Assembly: GCA_016183815.1 (NCBI GenBank)
Contig: JACPDW010000014.1
Location: forward strand, 1-60,890
Source of the DNA: Flavobacteriia bacterium
GTDB taxonomy: Bacteria > Bacteroidota > Bacteroidia > Flavobacteriales_D > Crocinitomicaceae
Direction: 5' to 3'
DNA: 60,890 bases
Under the pieces are notes generated by a model. It did no database searches and had not been told where the DNA came from. It was given only the letters and a program-made list of their open reading frames with translations. Made by a program: the position numbers and the translations under genes. Below, in pieces: positions 44,077-53,790 of the stretch (positions are counted from its first letter, which is position 1; each line of letters begins with the position of its first letter).

Positions 44077-44568
44077 TTGAAATATATTTCTAATTATTAT
44101 ATTGTAATTTTTTTGTTCTTTTTCTTGCATTTGAATTCTTGTCAAAATGAAGTGAAATCAATGAATAGAAAAAAAATAAAAACCAATTTTGAATCAGAAC
44201 AAAGAAAAATAACTTTAGATTTAATTGAATTTGATTATATCCCCAATAATATTAATGGTTGCAAGTGTTTTTTATCTTTGAATGAAGAACAATTTAAGAA
44301 AGGCAAATACATACTTGTAAATGATTTTGTAGTTACCTCTTACGCAAGTATCAATGGTGTGATGACAAAATTTATTATGACTTTTTATGACAATATTGGA
44401 GTTGGATATTCGATAGGAACATACAGAAGTGGTAATTTAGAAATGAAAATTGAGGTTTTCCATAAAAAAACTGATACTAAATTTGGAATTAAAACTGGAA
44501 GAGTAACCATTGAATCAAAAGATGGAAGAAAAACAGTTAAAGATTTTTATGGAGAATGTAAATGTTAA
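44077..44568 (+). CDS. Putative lipoprotein of unknown function
   Basis: A 163-residue protein with an N-terminal signal (IVIFLFFFLHLNSC) and likely lipidated cysteine at residue 22. The mature part has NNINGCKCFLSLNEEQFKKGKYI, ASINGVMTKFIMTFYD and a C-terminal GECKC; the paired cysteines suggest a disulfide. No family recognised. Start is TTG at 44077, 29 bases after a strong promoter match. lgt, which lipidates such proteins, is the next gene. Confidence 0.7.
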   Translation: MKYISNYYIVIFLFFFLHLNSCQNEVKSMNRKKIKTNFESEQRKITLDLIEFDYIPNNINGCKCFLSLNEEQFKKGKYILVNDFVVTSYASINGVMTKFIMTFYDNIGVGYSIGTYRSGNLEMKIEVFHKKTDTKFGIKTGRVTIESKDGRKTVKDFYGECKC

Positions 44569-44579
44569 CAAGATAAACA

Positions 44580-45422
44580 ATGATTTTAGGAATTGATTGG
44601 AAAGTAAGTTCAGAATTGATAGAAGGTTGGTCCACACCTAATAAATATGGACTTCTATTTGTCAGTGGTATCGTACTAGGATATTATGTGATTAAAAAAA
44701 TGTTCAAAAAAGAAAATGTTTCCGATCAAATTTTAGATAAATTGTTACTCTATATTGTTATTGCAACCGTTGTTGGTGCTAGGTTAGGTCATGTTTTCTT
44801 TTATGGTCCTTATTGGGACAATCCAATAACTGGTGAAAGGGGGTATTTTTCTCATCCTATAGATATTTTAAAAATTTATGAAGGTGGTCTAGCATCACAT
44901 GGTGCAGCTATAGCAATTTTTATTGCATTAGTACTATTTTCAAGAAAAATTGTTCAACGTCCAATCCTATATATTTTAGATAGGGTGGCAGCTCCAATTT
45001 CAATTGCTGGATGTTTTATTCGTTTAGGTAATTTAGTTAATCATGAAATTATTGGAACACCAACAAATCTTCCTTGGGGTTTTAAGTTTTATAATGCTGG
45101 TCCTGAATACGATATTAATGGAGAAATGGTTTACCGTCACCCAGCCCAATTGTACGAAGCTTTGGCATATTTAGCATTGTTTTTATTCTTGAGATTTTTG
45201 TATTGGAAAAAAGATGCTGGTCAAAAATCAGGTTTTTTATTTGGTATTTTTCTTACAGTTATGTTTATTGCCCGATTTTTTATTGAATTTATTAAGGTAG
45301 GACAAACACAACGTGACGATTTTTGGTTTATCAATACTGGTCAGATTTTAAGTATTCCTTTTGTATTAGCAGGAATTTATCTTATCTACAGAGCAATAAA
45401 AAAAGATAAAATTTCAATTTGA
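44580..45422 (+). CDS. lgt: Prolipoprotein diacylglyceryl transferase
   Basis: A 280-residue inner-membrane enzyme that adds diacylglycerol to the lipobox cysteine. Seven membrane segments are predicted. Visible signatures are GARLGHVFFYGPYWD, YEGGLASHGAAI, the Lgt block GCFIRLGNLVNHEIIGTPTN, PWGFKF and HPAQLYEALAY. Length is normal. It serves the many lipoproteins in this window. Confidence 0.96.
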   Translation: MILGIDWKVSSELIEGWSTPNKYGLLFVSGIVLGYYVIKKMFKKENVSDQILDKLLLYIVIATVVGARLGHVFFYGPYWDNPITGERGYFSHPIDILKIYEGGLASHGAAIAIFIALVLFSRKIVQRPILYILDRVAAPISIAGCFIRLGNLVNHEIIGTPTNLPWGFKFYNAGPEYDINGEMVYRHPAQLYEALAYLALFLFLRFLYWKKDAGQKSGFLFGIFLTVMFIARFFIEFIKVGQTQRDDFWFINTGQILSIPFVLAGIYLIYRAIKKDKISI

Positions 45423-45518
45423 CACTGATAGAATTACTCTGAAATGAGTCTATTTTTTTTGAATTAAATTTATTGAACCATTACTTTTTTTAGTTGTATA
45501 TAGCACAAAAACCATAAT

Positions 45519-46511
45519 ATGAAATTTATAGTTTTAATTTTTCTACTGTTTTTGATTTTTCCAAAATTATGGTCAAATGAAAAAAATAAATACAATTACA
45601 AAGAAAGTTACCCTAGTTATACCATCATTTCTGATATCGAAGATAAATCAATTGAATCTGGATTTTATGTTGTTGAAGGGAAAATTATTTTAATAAGTAC
45701 AGGTAAAACTATTAAAAATGTTAAAATTAAAGCTCATAATCAAAAAGAACATGTTTCCAAAACAGGTTATTTCGAGCTAAAAATACCAGTTTCAACTCCT
45801 TATATTGCTTTTAAACATAAATCAATAGAAGAAGCTTATTATGAAAATCACAGTCCAAAAGAAAAAAGACGAATAAAAGTTATTATTAACGCATCAAATT
45901 ATTCTGATGAAATTAAAATATCTGTTGAAAAACCTGTGATTTATGTTTACAATTCAGATCCTATAAATTTTTCATTACAATTAAAAACTAAAGGAGAATT
46001 AACTTTTTCATATCCAAAACTTTCAGACACAAATACTTGGAATATGAAAACTGGAAAAAATGGAATATTAATTTCTGAAAATGGTTCAGAATATCCCTAT
46101 TTATTTTGGGAAGCCAAACAGGATTTCACTTCAATTGAAACGAATTCTTATAATTCAAATGAAATTGTTTCTGGCAAAAATTTAGTCCCCTATTTTGAAA
46201 AAGAACTCACAAAACTTGGATTTAATTCAAAAGAAATAGCAGATTTCATTACCTATTGGTGTCCGAAATTTATTAATGCTCAAAACGTTCAAATTCAATT
46301 TTTTATTGACGACAATTGTTCTTTAATTGGTGAATTAAATATTATACCAAAGCCAGACAATTTGAGAAGAGTTTTCGTATTATTTCAAGCTAACCCTAAA
46401 ATTATTTCAGGATTTACCAAAAAAACTTTAAATGAAAAAGTTCTAGATAGAACTGGTTTTACTGTTTTAGAATGGGGAGGAAGTGAAGTAAAATCTAATT
46501 TAGGTCTGTAA
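45519..46511 (+). CDS. Secreted protein of unknown function with carboxypeptidase-regulatory-like segment
   Basis: A 330-residue protein. The signal peptide is MKFIVLIFLLFLIFPKLWS. Residues 50-130 look like a carboxypeptidase-regulatory-like domain (VVEGKIILISTGKTIKNVKI). Then come KPVIYVYNSDPINFSLQLKT, GELTFSYPKL and EYPYLFWEAK, a pattern shared by a widespread family of uncharacterised envelope proteins (KPVIYLYP ... YLFWEG). The C-terminal 110 residues contain FITYWCPKFINAQNVQIQF. Function unknown. Confidence 0.72.
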   Translation: MKFIVLIFLLFLIFPKLWSNEKNKYNYKESYPSYTIISDIEDKSIESGFYVVEGKIILISTGKTIKNVKIKAHNQKEHVSKTGYFELKIPVSTPYIAFKHKSIEEAYYENHSPKEKRRIKVIINASNYSDEIKISVEKPVIYVYNSDPINFSLQLKTKGELTFSYPKLSDTNTWNMKTGKNGILISENGSEYPYLFWEAKQDFTSIETNSYNSNEIVSGKNLVPYFEKELTKLGFNSKEIADFITYWCPKFINAQNVQIQFFIDDNCSLIGELNIIPKPDNLRRVFVLFQANPKIISGFTKKTLNEKVLDRTGFTVLEWGGSEVKSNLGL

Positions 46512-46528
46512 TTATTAAATTTTTATAA

Positions 46529-46918
46529 TTAGAACTTCTCAATTAAATCCCATAAATTTCCATATAAATCTTCAAAAACCAAAACTTTTCCCCAAGATTC
46601 TATTACTGGTTGACGATTAATTTTTACCCCTTTTTGCATTAATGACTCGTGATAAATGTCAAAATCTGTGGTATGTAAAAACAAAAATACACGACCTCCA
46701 GTTTGATTACCAATACGACTAATTTGTTCATCTGTAGAAGCTTGAGCCAATAAAATTGATGTGCCGTTCGAACCTTTTGGTTTAACTAAGACCCATCTTT
46801 TGCTTTCGCTTAATTTGGTGTCTTCAAGCAATTCAAAACCTAAAATAGTCGTGTAATATTTTATTGCTTTGTCGTAATTATCTACAATTAAAGCAATATG
46901 AGCAAGATTTTGAATCAT
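46529..46918 (-). CDS. VOC family (glyoxalase-like) protein
   Basis: A 129-residue single-domain vicinal-oxygen-chelate protein: LAHIALIVDNYDKAIKYYTT, LGFELLEDTKLSESKRWVLV, FLFLHTTDFD and VFEDLYGNLWDLIEKF. The His near residue 6 and Glu near 127 match usual metal ligands. Substrate unknown. Its start overlaps the end of the CotH-like gene (ATGA), so it is cotranscribed. Confidence 0.88.
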   Translation of the reverse strand: MIQNLAHIALIVDNYDKAIKYYTTILGFELLEDTKLSESKRWVLVKPKGSNGTSILLAQASTDEQISRIGNQTGGRVFLFLHTTDFDIYHESLMQKGVKINRQPVIESWGKVLVFEDLYGNLWDLIEKF

Positions 46919-48510
46919 GGTTTTAGAACGATAATTTTTTGTAATGGAATGGCATAGTTTTCTTTAATTAATTCTACATAATACACACCATTCGGTAATT
47001 CAATTTTTATATTTCCATTAGTTTTATCCAAGTTTTGTTTAAATACAGTTTTCCCATTTAAATCTATTATATTTATAGAACTATAATTTTGATAATTTTG
47101 TAATTGAAATTGATTTTCAATAGGGTTTGGGAATATTAAATCAGTTTTTTCGGAAGAATTTTCAAAAATAGAAGCATCACAAGTTCCAGCTAAATTATTA
47201 TCAATCCATAAAGCTCTTTGGGTTATGTAGTTTTTAAAATAATTCAAGTCTTCTTCATAACTGTTCCCCACAAAAGCATTCCAATTGACATAAACTCCAA
47301 TAATTGGCCATTGAATAAAGTTTCTAATCCTTGCTTCTTCTAAATAATTGGCCATCGAGTCGATAAAATGATGCAGACTGTCTGTATGTAAAACTCCATT
47401 TCTCAATTCAAGCCATCGACATTTCAATCCATTTCTATATTTACTTGAAGCTAATAATTTTTCCCACCAAAAAGGAATAGAAGAGGTGAAATCACAAATT
47501 TCGTCAAAGTTGTATTGCCAACCAGTAGTGAGCATCGCATCACAATAGTCAGCATTTCCATAAGATAAATTAAAATCCCACATCGGACCTGCAACTAATT
47601 TACCATCAAACTTACCACCAATTTTATCTTTATGTAAAAATGCACTTGAACGATAACCATCAACGGTTCTACCCAACTCTTGTAGAATAAAAAAATCATA
47701 GAAAGATTCCGTTTCAATAAAAGAAGAATAACCATTTATAGGGTCATCGAATTCTAAGCTGTTTAGATTGTCTTCAAAAGAATTGAGGTAATTTTTGATG
47801 TAGTTAAATTGTATAGGGTTTAATTCATCAAATTCAGGGTCATGAACTTGAAAAACAACTTCTGCATTATAATTTGAAGTCCAAGATCCTGTATTTTCTC
47901 CCGTTAATTTGTCAACTTTCACAATGTATCCACCTGTTAAGGAATCTCCCTCCAAATCATCTTCATCTAAATTTGAAATATCCACCCTATCATTGTCTTT
48001 TTTGATACGTTCCATTAGTATATAAACTCCAAGATACTGATTGTTTATCATCAATTCGCAAAATTTCCAATTTGAAGCATAATGACCCATTTTTTGTGAT
48101 AAATCAAAAGTCAATACATCTCTTAACAAGGTTTTGTCTGGATAAGGACCGTTAAGTATCCAATCGTTTTCACTTGGCAAACCCAATAATTCGACATTGT
48201 TGTTTAATCCAAAAGCATCTTGAGTTTCAAATCCGTAACCTTTTTTTGGATATTGTTGTGATGTGGACCCTCTTATTTCTATTGCTATTTTACCATTGTA
48301 ATTGTTAAAAACATCTGTGATATAATTTCTATTCCCGAATCCATTATCAATGACTCCCATGTCACAAACAATCCTGTATTCATCGACTATATCTTGACCT
48401 AAAGGAGTATTAATTAGTACAATCGGTAAGTTAGAATCCGTGAAGTTTAATTGAGCTGTATAAGTATTTATTCCCAATACAATATAAAGAAATAGGATAA
48501 ATTTATTCAT
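46915..48510 (-). CDS. CotH-like protein kinase-fold protein with T9SS sorting domain
   Basis: A 531-residue exported protein with a signal peptide (FILFLYIVLGINTYTAQLNF). The CotH-type region contains IAIEIRGSTSQQYPKKGYGF, NDWILNGPYPDKTLLRDVLT, YLGVYILMERIKKDNDRVDI and AGPMWDFNLSYGNAD. CotH proteins are atypical kinases that phosphorylate secreted proteins or bind ligands. The last 80 residues (LIFPNPIENQFQLQN... ending in LQKIIVLKP) form a type A C-terminal sorting domain, so it would be secreted by T9SS. Confidence 0.88.
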   Translation of the reverse strand: MNKFILFLYIVLGINTYTAQLNFTDSNLPIVLINTPLGQDIVDEYRIVCDMGVIDNGFGNRNYITDVFNNYNGKIAIEIRGSTSQQYPKKGYGFETQDAFGLNNNVELLGLPSENDWILNGPYPDKTLLRDVLTFDLSQKMGHYASNWKFCELMINNQYLGVYILMERIKKDNDRVDISNLDEDDLEGDSLTGGYIVKVDKLTGENTGSWTSNYNAEVVFQVHDPEFDELNPIQFNYIKNYLNSFEDNLNSLEFDDPINGYSSFIETESFYDFFILQELGRTVDGYRSSAFLHKDKIGGKFDGKLVAGPMWDFNLSYGNADYCDAMLTTGWQYNFDEICDFTSSIPFWWEKLLASSKYRNGLKCRWLELRNGVLHTDSLHHFIDSMANYLEEARIRNFIQWPIIGVYVNWNAFVGNSYEEDLNYFKNYITQRALWIDNNLAGTCDASIFENSSEKTDLIFPNPIENQFQLQNYQNYSSINIIDLNGKTVFKQNLDKTNGNIKIELPNGVYYVELIKENYAIPLQKIIVLKP

Positions 48511-48611
48511 TTTTTACTTTTTGGATTGATACAAATGTAAAAATAAATGTCAATAGTTGACTAAAATTGAATTGTATAAAATAACTTAAACTTATTTTTA
48601 AATAGCTGATA

Positions 48612-50270
48612 TTATTTTTTTGATTCATCCATCAATAAAAACGCATTTTGCAAAGCAGCTTCATTGATTTTTTCACCACTCATCAGTTGAGCAATCTCCA
48701 ATTTTCTTTGCTCAAAATCAAGAATTTGAACCGAAGTAGTTGTAGTATTTTGATTACTTTGTTTAAATACTTTGTAATGTTGTTTTCCAGAAGCCGCCAC
48801 TTGTGGTAAATGAGTGATTACAAATAATTGTAAATTTTCACCCATTTTTTTCATCATTTTTGCCATTTTAAAAGCAACTTCTCCCGATACTCCAGAATCA
48901 ATCTCATCTAATATTAAGGTAGGAAGTAACTTTTTCTCTGAAAGTTTATATTGAATAATTAACATGATTCTCGAAATCTCTCCTCCACTGGCAATTTTTT
49001 CTATAGGTTTTGCCTCAGCGCCTTTATTAGCAGAAAAATAAAACACAACTTTTCGACTTCCTAATGGTCCAAAAAGTTCTTGTTTTTCTAGTTTAATTTG
49101 AAAACTAGAATTTTTTAAATTAAGGTCATCAAGCAACTCTTTGATTTCACCTTCGATGTTGGGAATTTTTTTTAACCTATTTTTTTGTACTTCTTCGTCT
49201 AATTCTATCATTTTCTTCTCAAGAATTAGTGAAGTTTCTTTAAGTTTTTTGATTTCCTCTTCACCATTTTCTATCTGGTGATTTGTTGCGGATAAAGTAT
49301 CAAAAACTGCAATTAACTCATTCTGATTTTTTACTTTATGTTTGATTAAAACATGATTAAAATGAGACAGCTGGTTTTGTAATTCCTCTTTATTAGTCGA
49401 TTCTTCTTGAATTGAATCTAAAATTCTTGTACTGTCTGAAACGATTTCTTTTAATTCTAAAACAACTGAATTTATTCTTTCAGAAAAATCTTGAAACTGT
49501 GATTGAATTCCTTTTTGTTTAACTACTTGATTTTTAAGTTCGTTGAGTTGATCAATCACTTGTTTTTCATCGTTTAAAACATGCTGAATGAGATAAAGGG
49601 TTTCTTCAATCTTATCTTTATTTTCAATTTGCTCCCACTGAGTTTCTAAGTCGTGGTAATTTATTTTATTAAGTTGAAGTTTGTTTAATTCCTCAAGCTG
49701 AAATTGAAGGTAATCTTTTTCTTTATTCGCTTGAGATAAGTGATTAGTTAGTTCGTCTATTTGTTTTAAAATTTTATTATATGAATCATAAGTTTTTTGA
49801 TATTCTTCTCTAATAGACAAAGTGTCGCATAAAATATCTACAAAATCAGTGATGAATAGGGTGTTTTTTAATTCCAAAAAAGCGTGTTGAGAATGAATGT
49901 AAATCAGCTGTTCGCTTAATTCTTTTAAAACTTGTAAGGAAACCGGTGTGTCGTTTACAAAAGCTCTTGATTTCCCTTTATACAGCTCTCGTCTGATGAT
50001 TAGAGAAGATTCTTCATCTAATTCATGTTCGTTTAAAAGAGAAGAGATAAATTCTGAATGTATATTAAATTCAGCTTCAACAATCGTTTTTTTTTCATCA
50101 CTTAAAGTCAATGAGAAATCAGCTTTTTCTCCTGAAATTAATTGTAAAGCACCTAAAAGCATGGATTTTCCTGAGCCAGTTTCACCAGTAAAAACTGTGA
50201 AATCGTTTTCAAAAACAAGTTCCAGTTGGACGATTAATGCTAATTGTTGAATTGAAAGTTTGCGTAACAT
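48612..50270 (-). CDS. recN: DNA repair protein RecN
   Basis: A 552-residue SMC-like ATPase of double-strand-break repair. Walker A FTGETGSGKSMLLGAL is at residues 28-43; a long coiled-coil spans about 150-370; KIASGGEISRIMLIIQYKL is the ABC signature and LPTLILDEIDSGVSGEVAFK the Walker B/D-loop, followed by FVITHLPQVAASG. It is the last gene of the bamD-recN cluster, one base after (sharing a base with) the DUF4835 stop. Confidence 0.96.
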   Translation of the reverse strand: MLRKLSIQQLALIVQLELVFENDFTVFTGETGSGKSMLLGALQLISGEKADFSLTLSDEKKTIVEAEFNIHSEFISSLLNEHELDEESSLIIRRELYKGKSRAFVNDTPVSLQVLKELSEQLIYIHSQHAFLELKNTLFITDFVDILCDTLSIREEYQKTYDSYNKILKQIDELTNHLSQANKEKDYLQFQLEELNKLQLNKINYHDLETQWEQIENKDKIEETLYLIQHVLNDEKQVIDQLNELKNQVVKQKGIQSQFQDFSERINSVVLELKEIVSDSTRILDSIQEESTNKEELQNQLSHFNHVLIKHKVKNQNELIAVFDTLSATNHQIENGEEEIKKLKETSLILEKKMIELDEEVQKNRLKKIPNIEGEIKELLDDLNLKNSSFQIKLEKQELFGPLGSRKVVFYFSANKGAEAKPIEKIASGGEISRIMLIIQYKLSEKKLLPTLILDEIDSGVSGEVAFKMAKMMKKMGENLQLFVITHLPQVAASGKQHYKVFKQSNQNTTTTSVQILDFEQRKLEIAQLMSGEKINEAALQNAFLLMDESKK

Positions 50271-51190
50271 TAATTCAATATTTCGTTGTATTTATTAGTG
50301 TTTGCAGCGTCTATTTTTTTCAAAATATTTACAACTTCTGATTTTTCTTTTTGTTCAGCATCTGTAAAAAGGTTTTTTAATTCTGTAGATTTAGCTTGAA
50401 CAAAATTGATTAAATTGACAGAATTAGGTCTGCTTTCTGCAATTTGATTTAATAAAGTTAAAGATTTAATGATGTTTAATCTCGCTTTAATAGGGTCGTC
50501 ATAAAGTTTATCCATACCAAATCTATGGTACTCATAATTACAGACCCTCAAGGGTTCAAAAAGTTGTTGCAATATGTTGTCCACCAAATAAAAGCGATTT
50601 TTTTTCTTTTTATCGCTAGCTAACCATCCAGGACCGCCTTGAGATTGAGCTAAAGAAACAATATTTTGTGCTTCATTAAAGTATTTACTTCCACCCTTGG
50701 AAGAAAAAGAATCGTAATCCATTCCCAATATATAATAGGCGTAAAATGCCATAATTGAAGTCAATTCATCTCGGTATTGATTAGGGGAATAAACTAATAA
50801 AGCATTTCTTGAATAGTTAAAGATTATATAATCGTCTTGAAAATTTATTAAATTCGTATTGTAATCACTGTTATAAACTGGTCTGCTGGCTTGAATCTGT
50901 AAAAACCCTTCAAAAGTTCCTGGTTTGGGCTGAGACATAATTTGCAATTGTAAATTACAATTAACTCGTTCTTCTAAAGCAAAGTTGTCATTTGTCCATT
51001 TTGTCGTATTCATCATGTTATACATTGCCTCTTTCAATTGATCCAATACTTCTCTATCCATAGTAGTGAGTGGTAATTTTGCATCAACAATTACACTGAC
51101 TTGACAATTCAATTCTTGTGTTTTTCCAGAGAAAGAGTTGATAAAAATTAAAAATATGGGTAGTAATAAAGAATAAAGAATTTTTTTCAT
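50270..51190 (-). CDS. DUF4835 family protein (T9SS-associated, PorD-like)
   Basis: A protein of 306 residues with a signal peptide (ILYSLLLPIFLIFINSFSGK). NCQVSVIVDAKLPLTTMDRE, FNYSRNALLVYSPNQYRDEL, FYAYYILGMDYDSFSSKGG and GGPGWLASDKKKKNRFYLVD are typical DUF4835 features. I recall that this family includes PorD of Porphyromonas gingivalis; treat that as a recollection. I used the methionine at 51190 (MKKILYS) rather than the first one at 51208. Its place between coaBC and recN is conserved in Bacteroidota. Confidence 0.88.
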   Translation of the reverse strand: MKKILYSLLLPIFLIFINSFSGKTQELNCQVSVIVDAKLPLTTMDREVLDQLKEAMYNMMNTTKWTNDNFALEERVNCNLQLQIMSQPKPGTFEGFLQIQASRPVYNSDYNTNLINFQDDYIIFNYSRNALLVYSPNQYRDELTSIMAFYAYYILGMDYDSFSSKGGSKYFNEAQNIVSLAQSQGGPGWLASDKKKKNRFYLVDNILQQLFEPLRVCNYEYHRFGMDKLYDDPIKARLNIIKSLTLLNQIAESRPNSVNLINFVQAKSTELKNLFTDAEQKEKSEVVNILKKIDAANTNKYNEILN

Positions 51191-51233
51191 GAGGTAAATA
51201 TAATTCATTAATAAAAAAAAACGTACATTTTTC

Positions 51234-52427
51234 TTAAATATTTTTATAGATACAAGAAATGATGTCTTCAGCTACTTCTTTTTTAGATTTTAAAGGAAAA
51301 TTAATTTGTTCACCTTCTTTATTTATAATGCTAATTTGGTTTGTGTCGTGCTGAAAACCTGCTCCTTTATTTTGTAATGAGTTTAATATGATTAAATCCA
51401 AGTTTTTTTTATGCAGTTTTTTTTGAGCATTTTCAATTTCATTTTCTGTCTCTAGAGCAAAACCGACTAAAAATTGAGTTTCTTTTTTATGTTCACCAGC
51501 CCAAGCTAAAGTGTCGGGGTTTTTAATTAATGTTATTGTCCATTCTTCACTTGATTTTTTGACCTTCTGAGCATAAGTCTCTTTAACTTTGTAATCGGCT
51601 ACTGCAGCAGAAAAAATACCAATATCCATTTGATGCCAATAAAGTTGAACACTTTTTAATAAGTCTTCAGTACTTTCAAAAGTGATAATTTTAAGATTTT
51701 TATGTGATAAATGTTCTTTGTTTGGTCCTGCAAGTAATACTACTTCAGCACCTTGATTGAGCAAAGCTGCTGCGATTTGAAAACCCATTTTGCCAGATGA
51801 ACGATTACCAATAAAACGAACGGGATCTATCTTTTCATAACTTGGTCCTGCTGTTATCAACACTTTTTTGCCTATAAAACGATTTGAATTTTTAAAAAAC
51901 GATTGAACTTCTTTGAGAAGTGATTCAGGTTCAGGTAATCGTCCATGTCCGATTAATCCACTAGCCAATTCACCATACTCACTTTCTATGACTTTAACAC
52001 CGTTATCAATTAATTTATCAATGTTTTTTTTGGTAGTTTTATGTTCATACATGTCTAAATCCATTGCTGGACTGACGATTACAGGAGCTTTACAAGAAAG
52101 ATAACAAGCGGTTAATAAATTGTCGCAATAACCATTAGCCAATTTCGCAAGGGTATTAGCAGTTAAAGGTGCAATGAGCATTAAATCAGCCCATAAACCA
52201 AGTTCTACATGGCTGTTCCATTCACCATTTTCTTTGTTCCAAAAATTGATATAACAAGGATAAGCACTTAATGTGGAAAGTGTTAAAGGACTGACAAAGT
52301 CTTTCGCTGAGGGAGTGAGAACGCATTTTACTTCAGCTCCTTCTTTTTTTAATAAACGTACTAAAGTACAGATTTTATAAGCCGCAATACCTCCGGTTAC
52401 TCCGATAAGTATTCGTTTGCCATTCAT
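51234..52427 (-). CDS. coaBC: Bifunctional phosphopantothenoylcysteine decarboxylase / phosphopantothenate-cysteine ligase
   Basis: A 397-residue fusion enzyme of coenzyme A synthesis. The N-terminal flavoprotein (CoaC) starts ILIGVTGGIAAYKICTLVRL, contains the active-site cysteine region CDNLLTACYLSCKAPVIVSP and PAMDLDMY. The CoaB half begins near residue 185 with KVLITAGPSYEKIDPVRFIG, then NRSSGKMGFQIA and KNPDTLAW. Complete and in the conserved order downstream of the omega-like gene. Confidence 0.96.
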   Translation of the reverse strand: MNGKRILIGVTGGIAAYKICTLVRLLKKEGAEVKCVLTPSAKDFVSPLTLSTLSAYPCYINFWNKENGEWNSHVELGLWADLMLIAPLTANTLAKLANGYCDNLLTACYLSCKAPVIVSPAMDLDMYEHKTTKKNIDKLIDNGVKVIESEYGELASGLIGHGRLPEPESLLKEVQSFFKNSNRFIGKKVLITAGPSYEKIDPVRFIGNRSSGKMGFQIAAALLNQGAEVVLLAGPNKEHLSHKNLKIITFESTEDLLKSVQLYWHQMDIGIFSAAVADYKVKETYAQKVKKSSEEWTITLIKNPDTLAWAGEHKKETQFLVGFALETENEIENAQKKLHKKNLDLIILNSLQNKGAGFQHDTNQISIINKEGEQINFPLKSKKEVAEDIISCIYKNI

Positions 52428-52432
52428 GATTT

Positions 52433-52753
52433 TTATTCTTCTATCTTTCTGATATACAATTTGTCTTCTAACATTTCGGACATTGCAATAGCGACAGGTT
52501 TTGGCATTTTTTCGTAATACTTAGAAATTTCTATTTGTTCACGGTTTTCAAACACCTCTTCTAAATTATCAGTTGAAGAAGCAAAATCTAACAATTTATT
52601 GGATAATTCTTCTTTTATTTCAGATGAAATTTGATATGATCTTTTAGACATAATAACTATGGATTCATAGATATTTCCTGTTTTATTTTCAAACTCAATA
52701 ATATCTCGAGTAATGGTTGTTTTTTCGGGAGTATTTTTCTCTAAGTTATTCAT
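52433..52753 (-). CDS. rpoZ: RNA polymerase omega / Rpb6-like subunit
   Basis: A 106-residue small protein: GNIYESIVIMSKRSYQISSE is the Rpb6/omega core helix, and PKPVAIAMSEMLEDKLYI the C-terminal part. In Bacteroidota the omega-like subunit is encoded between bamD and coaBC, as here. It overlaps bamD by four bases and is followed 5 bases later by coaBC. Confidence 0.88.
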   Translation of the reverse strand: MNNLEKNTPEKTTITRDIIEFENKTGNIYESIVIMSKRSYQISSEIKEELSNKLLDFASSTDNLEEVFENREQIEISKYYEKMPKPVAIAMSEMLEDKLYIRKIEE

Positions 52754-53553
52754 TTTTTTGTTGTATTATTTATGTCTAAAAGTTCCTTTTCAATAGCCAA
52801 TTTTTTATTTTCGTATGCTCGAAGTACACTATTAGTTGGATAAAGGGATGCAAAGTTACGGAAAATTTTTAAAAACTCATCAATTCGCTCCTTTTTTTTC
52901 TCATTGATACTATTGATGGTTAAATAATAACTGTTATCTAATAACATTTCATACACCGATTCTTTGTTTTTTGACAATGGGAATTCATTAAGAAATGTTT
53001 TAGAAGTAGTAACTACAGAACGATATTGATTGGTTTTATTGTAAAGTTTTATGGATTCAAAATTCTTTTTTTCTAATTTTAATCTCAATTCATCCATGAT
53101 TACATTACAAGTATCAATTCTATTTGATTTTGGAAAAAGATTGATAAATTCTTGCATGTAATTCAAGGCCAACTCAGTGTCTTTTTGATCCAAATAATAA
53201 TCAGGAGAATTTTTTACACTACACAATGCTTTATAGAAAAACGCCTCTTCGGTTAAATGACTGTATGGATATTTATCGAAAAAGGTACCAAAATGATAAC
53301 CAGACATGTAAAAATCACCCATTTCGTAATATAATTTACCGATTTTGAAATAAGAAAGTTGTCCTTTCTCAGATTTAGGAACTCTTTGATAGACATGTTC
53401 GTATAAAGCCAAACTTTTATTCCATTTTTTTTTCTTAAAATATTGCTCAGCTAAGTCATATTTTTCATCGAAATTATCCGATTTTAGTACTTTATTGTAC
53501 TGTGAACAAGAAAGTAAAATTAATGCAAAGAAAAAGTAAATTCCTTTTTTCAT
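52750..53553 (-). CDS. bamD: Outer-membrane assembly lipoprotein BamD
   Basis: A 267-residue TPR lipoprotein of the BAM complex. The lipobox is ALILLSCSQ (Cys16). Tetratricopeptide-like helices include YDLAEQYFKKKKWNKSLALY, LSYFKIGKLYYEMGDFYMSG and HFGTFFDKYPYSHLTEEAFF, followed by LYFP-like FINLFPKSNRIDTCN. First gene of the rpoZ-coaBC-DUF4835-recN cluster. Its ATG lies only 5 bases after a -7 element. Confidence 0.93.
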   Translation of the reverse strand: MKKGIYFFFALILLSCSQYNKVLKSDNFDEKYDLAEQYFKKKKWNKSLALYEHVYQRVPKSEKGQLSYFKIGKLYYEMGDFYMSGYHFGTFFDKYPYSHLTEEAFFYKALCSVKNSPDYYLDQKDTELALNYMQEFINLFPKSNRIDTCNVIMDELRLKLEKKNFESIKLYNKTNQYRSVVTTSKTFLNEFPLSKNKESVYEMLLDNSYYLTINSINEKKKERIDEFLKIFRNFASLYPTNSVLRAYENKKLAIEKELLDINNTTKK

Positions 53554-53558
53554 GGGTG

Positions 53559-53566
53559 CAAAGATA
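53559..53566 (-). promoter_or_regulatory. -7 element abutting bamD start
   Basis: The minus strand reads TATCTTTG, then CACCC, then ATG at 53553. Transcription would start at or next to the start codon. No -33 TTG is evident. Confidence 0.5.
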
Positions 53567-53638
53567 ATGAAATTAAAGAAATTTAGTATTAAAAATTGTT
53601 AAGTTACTTTTTAGTATTCAAATTGACATGATTTCTCA

Positions 53639-53735
53639 CTGATTTACGCTGAAAAACTCGCAGATTTACGAAGAGTATTGAATAAATTTCAATTGGTATT
53701 ATCTGTAAACCAAATAAAAATGAACAGCCGAAGCA
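53639..53735. repeat. Dispersed intergenic repeat, third site
   Basis: CTGATTTACGCTGAAAA (53639-53655) equals 34964-34980, and the 50 bases at 53686-53735 match 38887-38936 with about three differences. The long hairpin found after the latter block is absent here, so this is a shorter family member. It lies between bamD and the DUF1573 gene; no ORF. Confidence 0.75.
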
Positions 53736-53790
53736 AGAAAAGTAAAAAGAAAACTTTGTAAAATAAAGTATTTAAATTGTTGAGTAACTT

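Noticed and set aside
46509-46531. TAATTAT / ATAATTA hairpin between convergent genes as terminator
   Set aside because: The stem is seven A-T pairs only and overlaps the stop codon of the VOC gene; stability is too low to claim a terminator.
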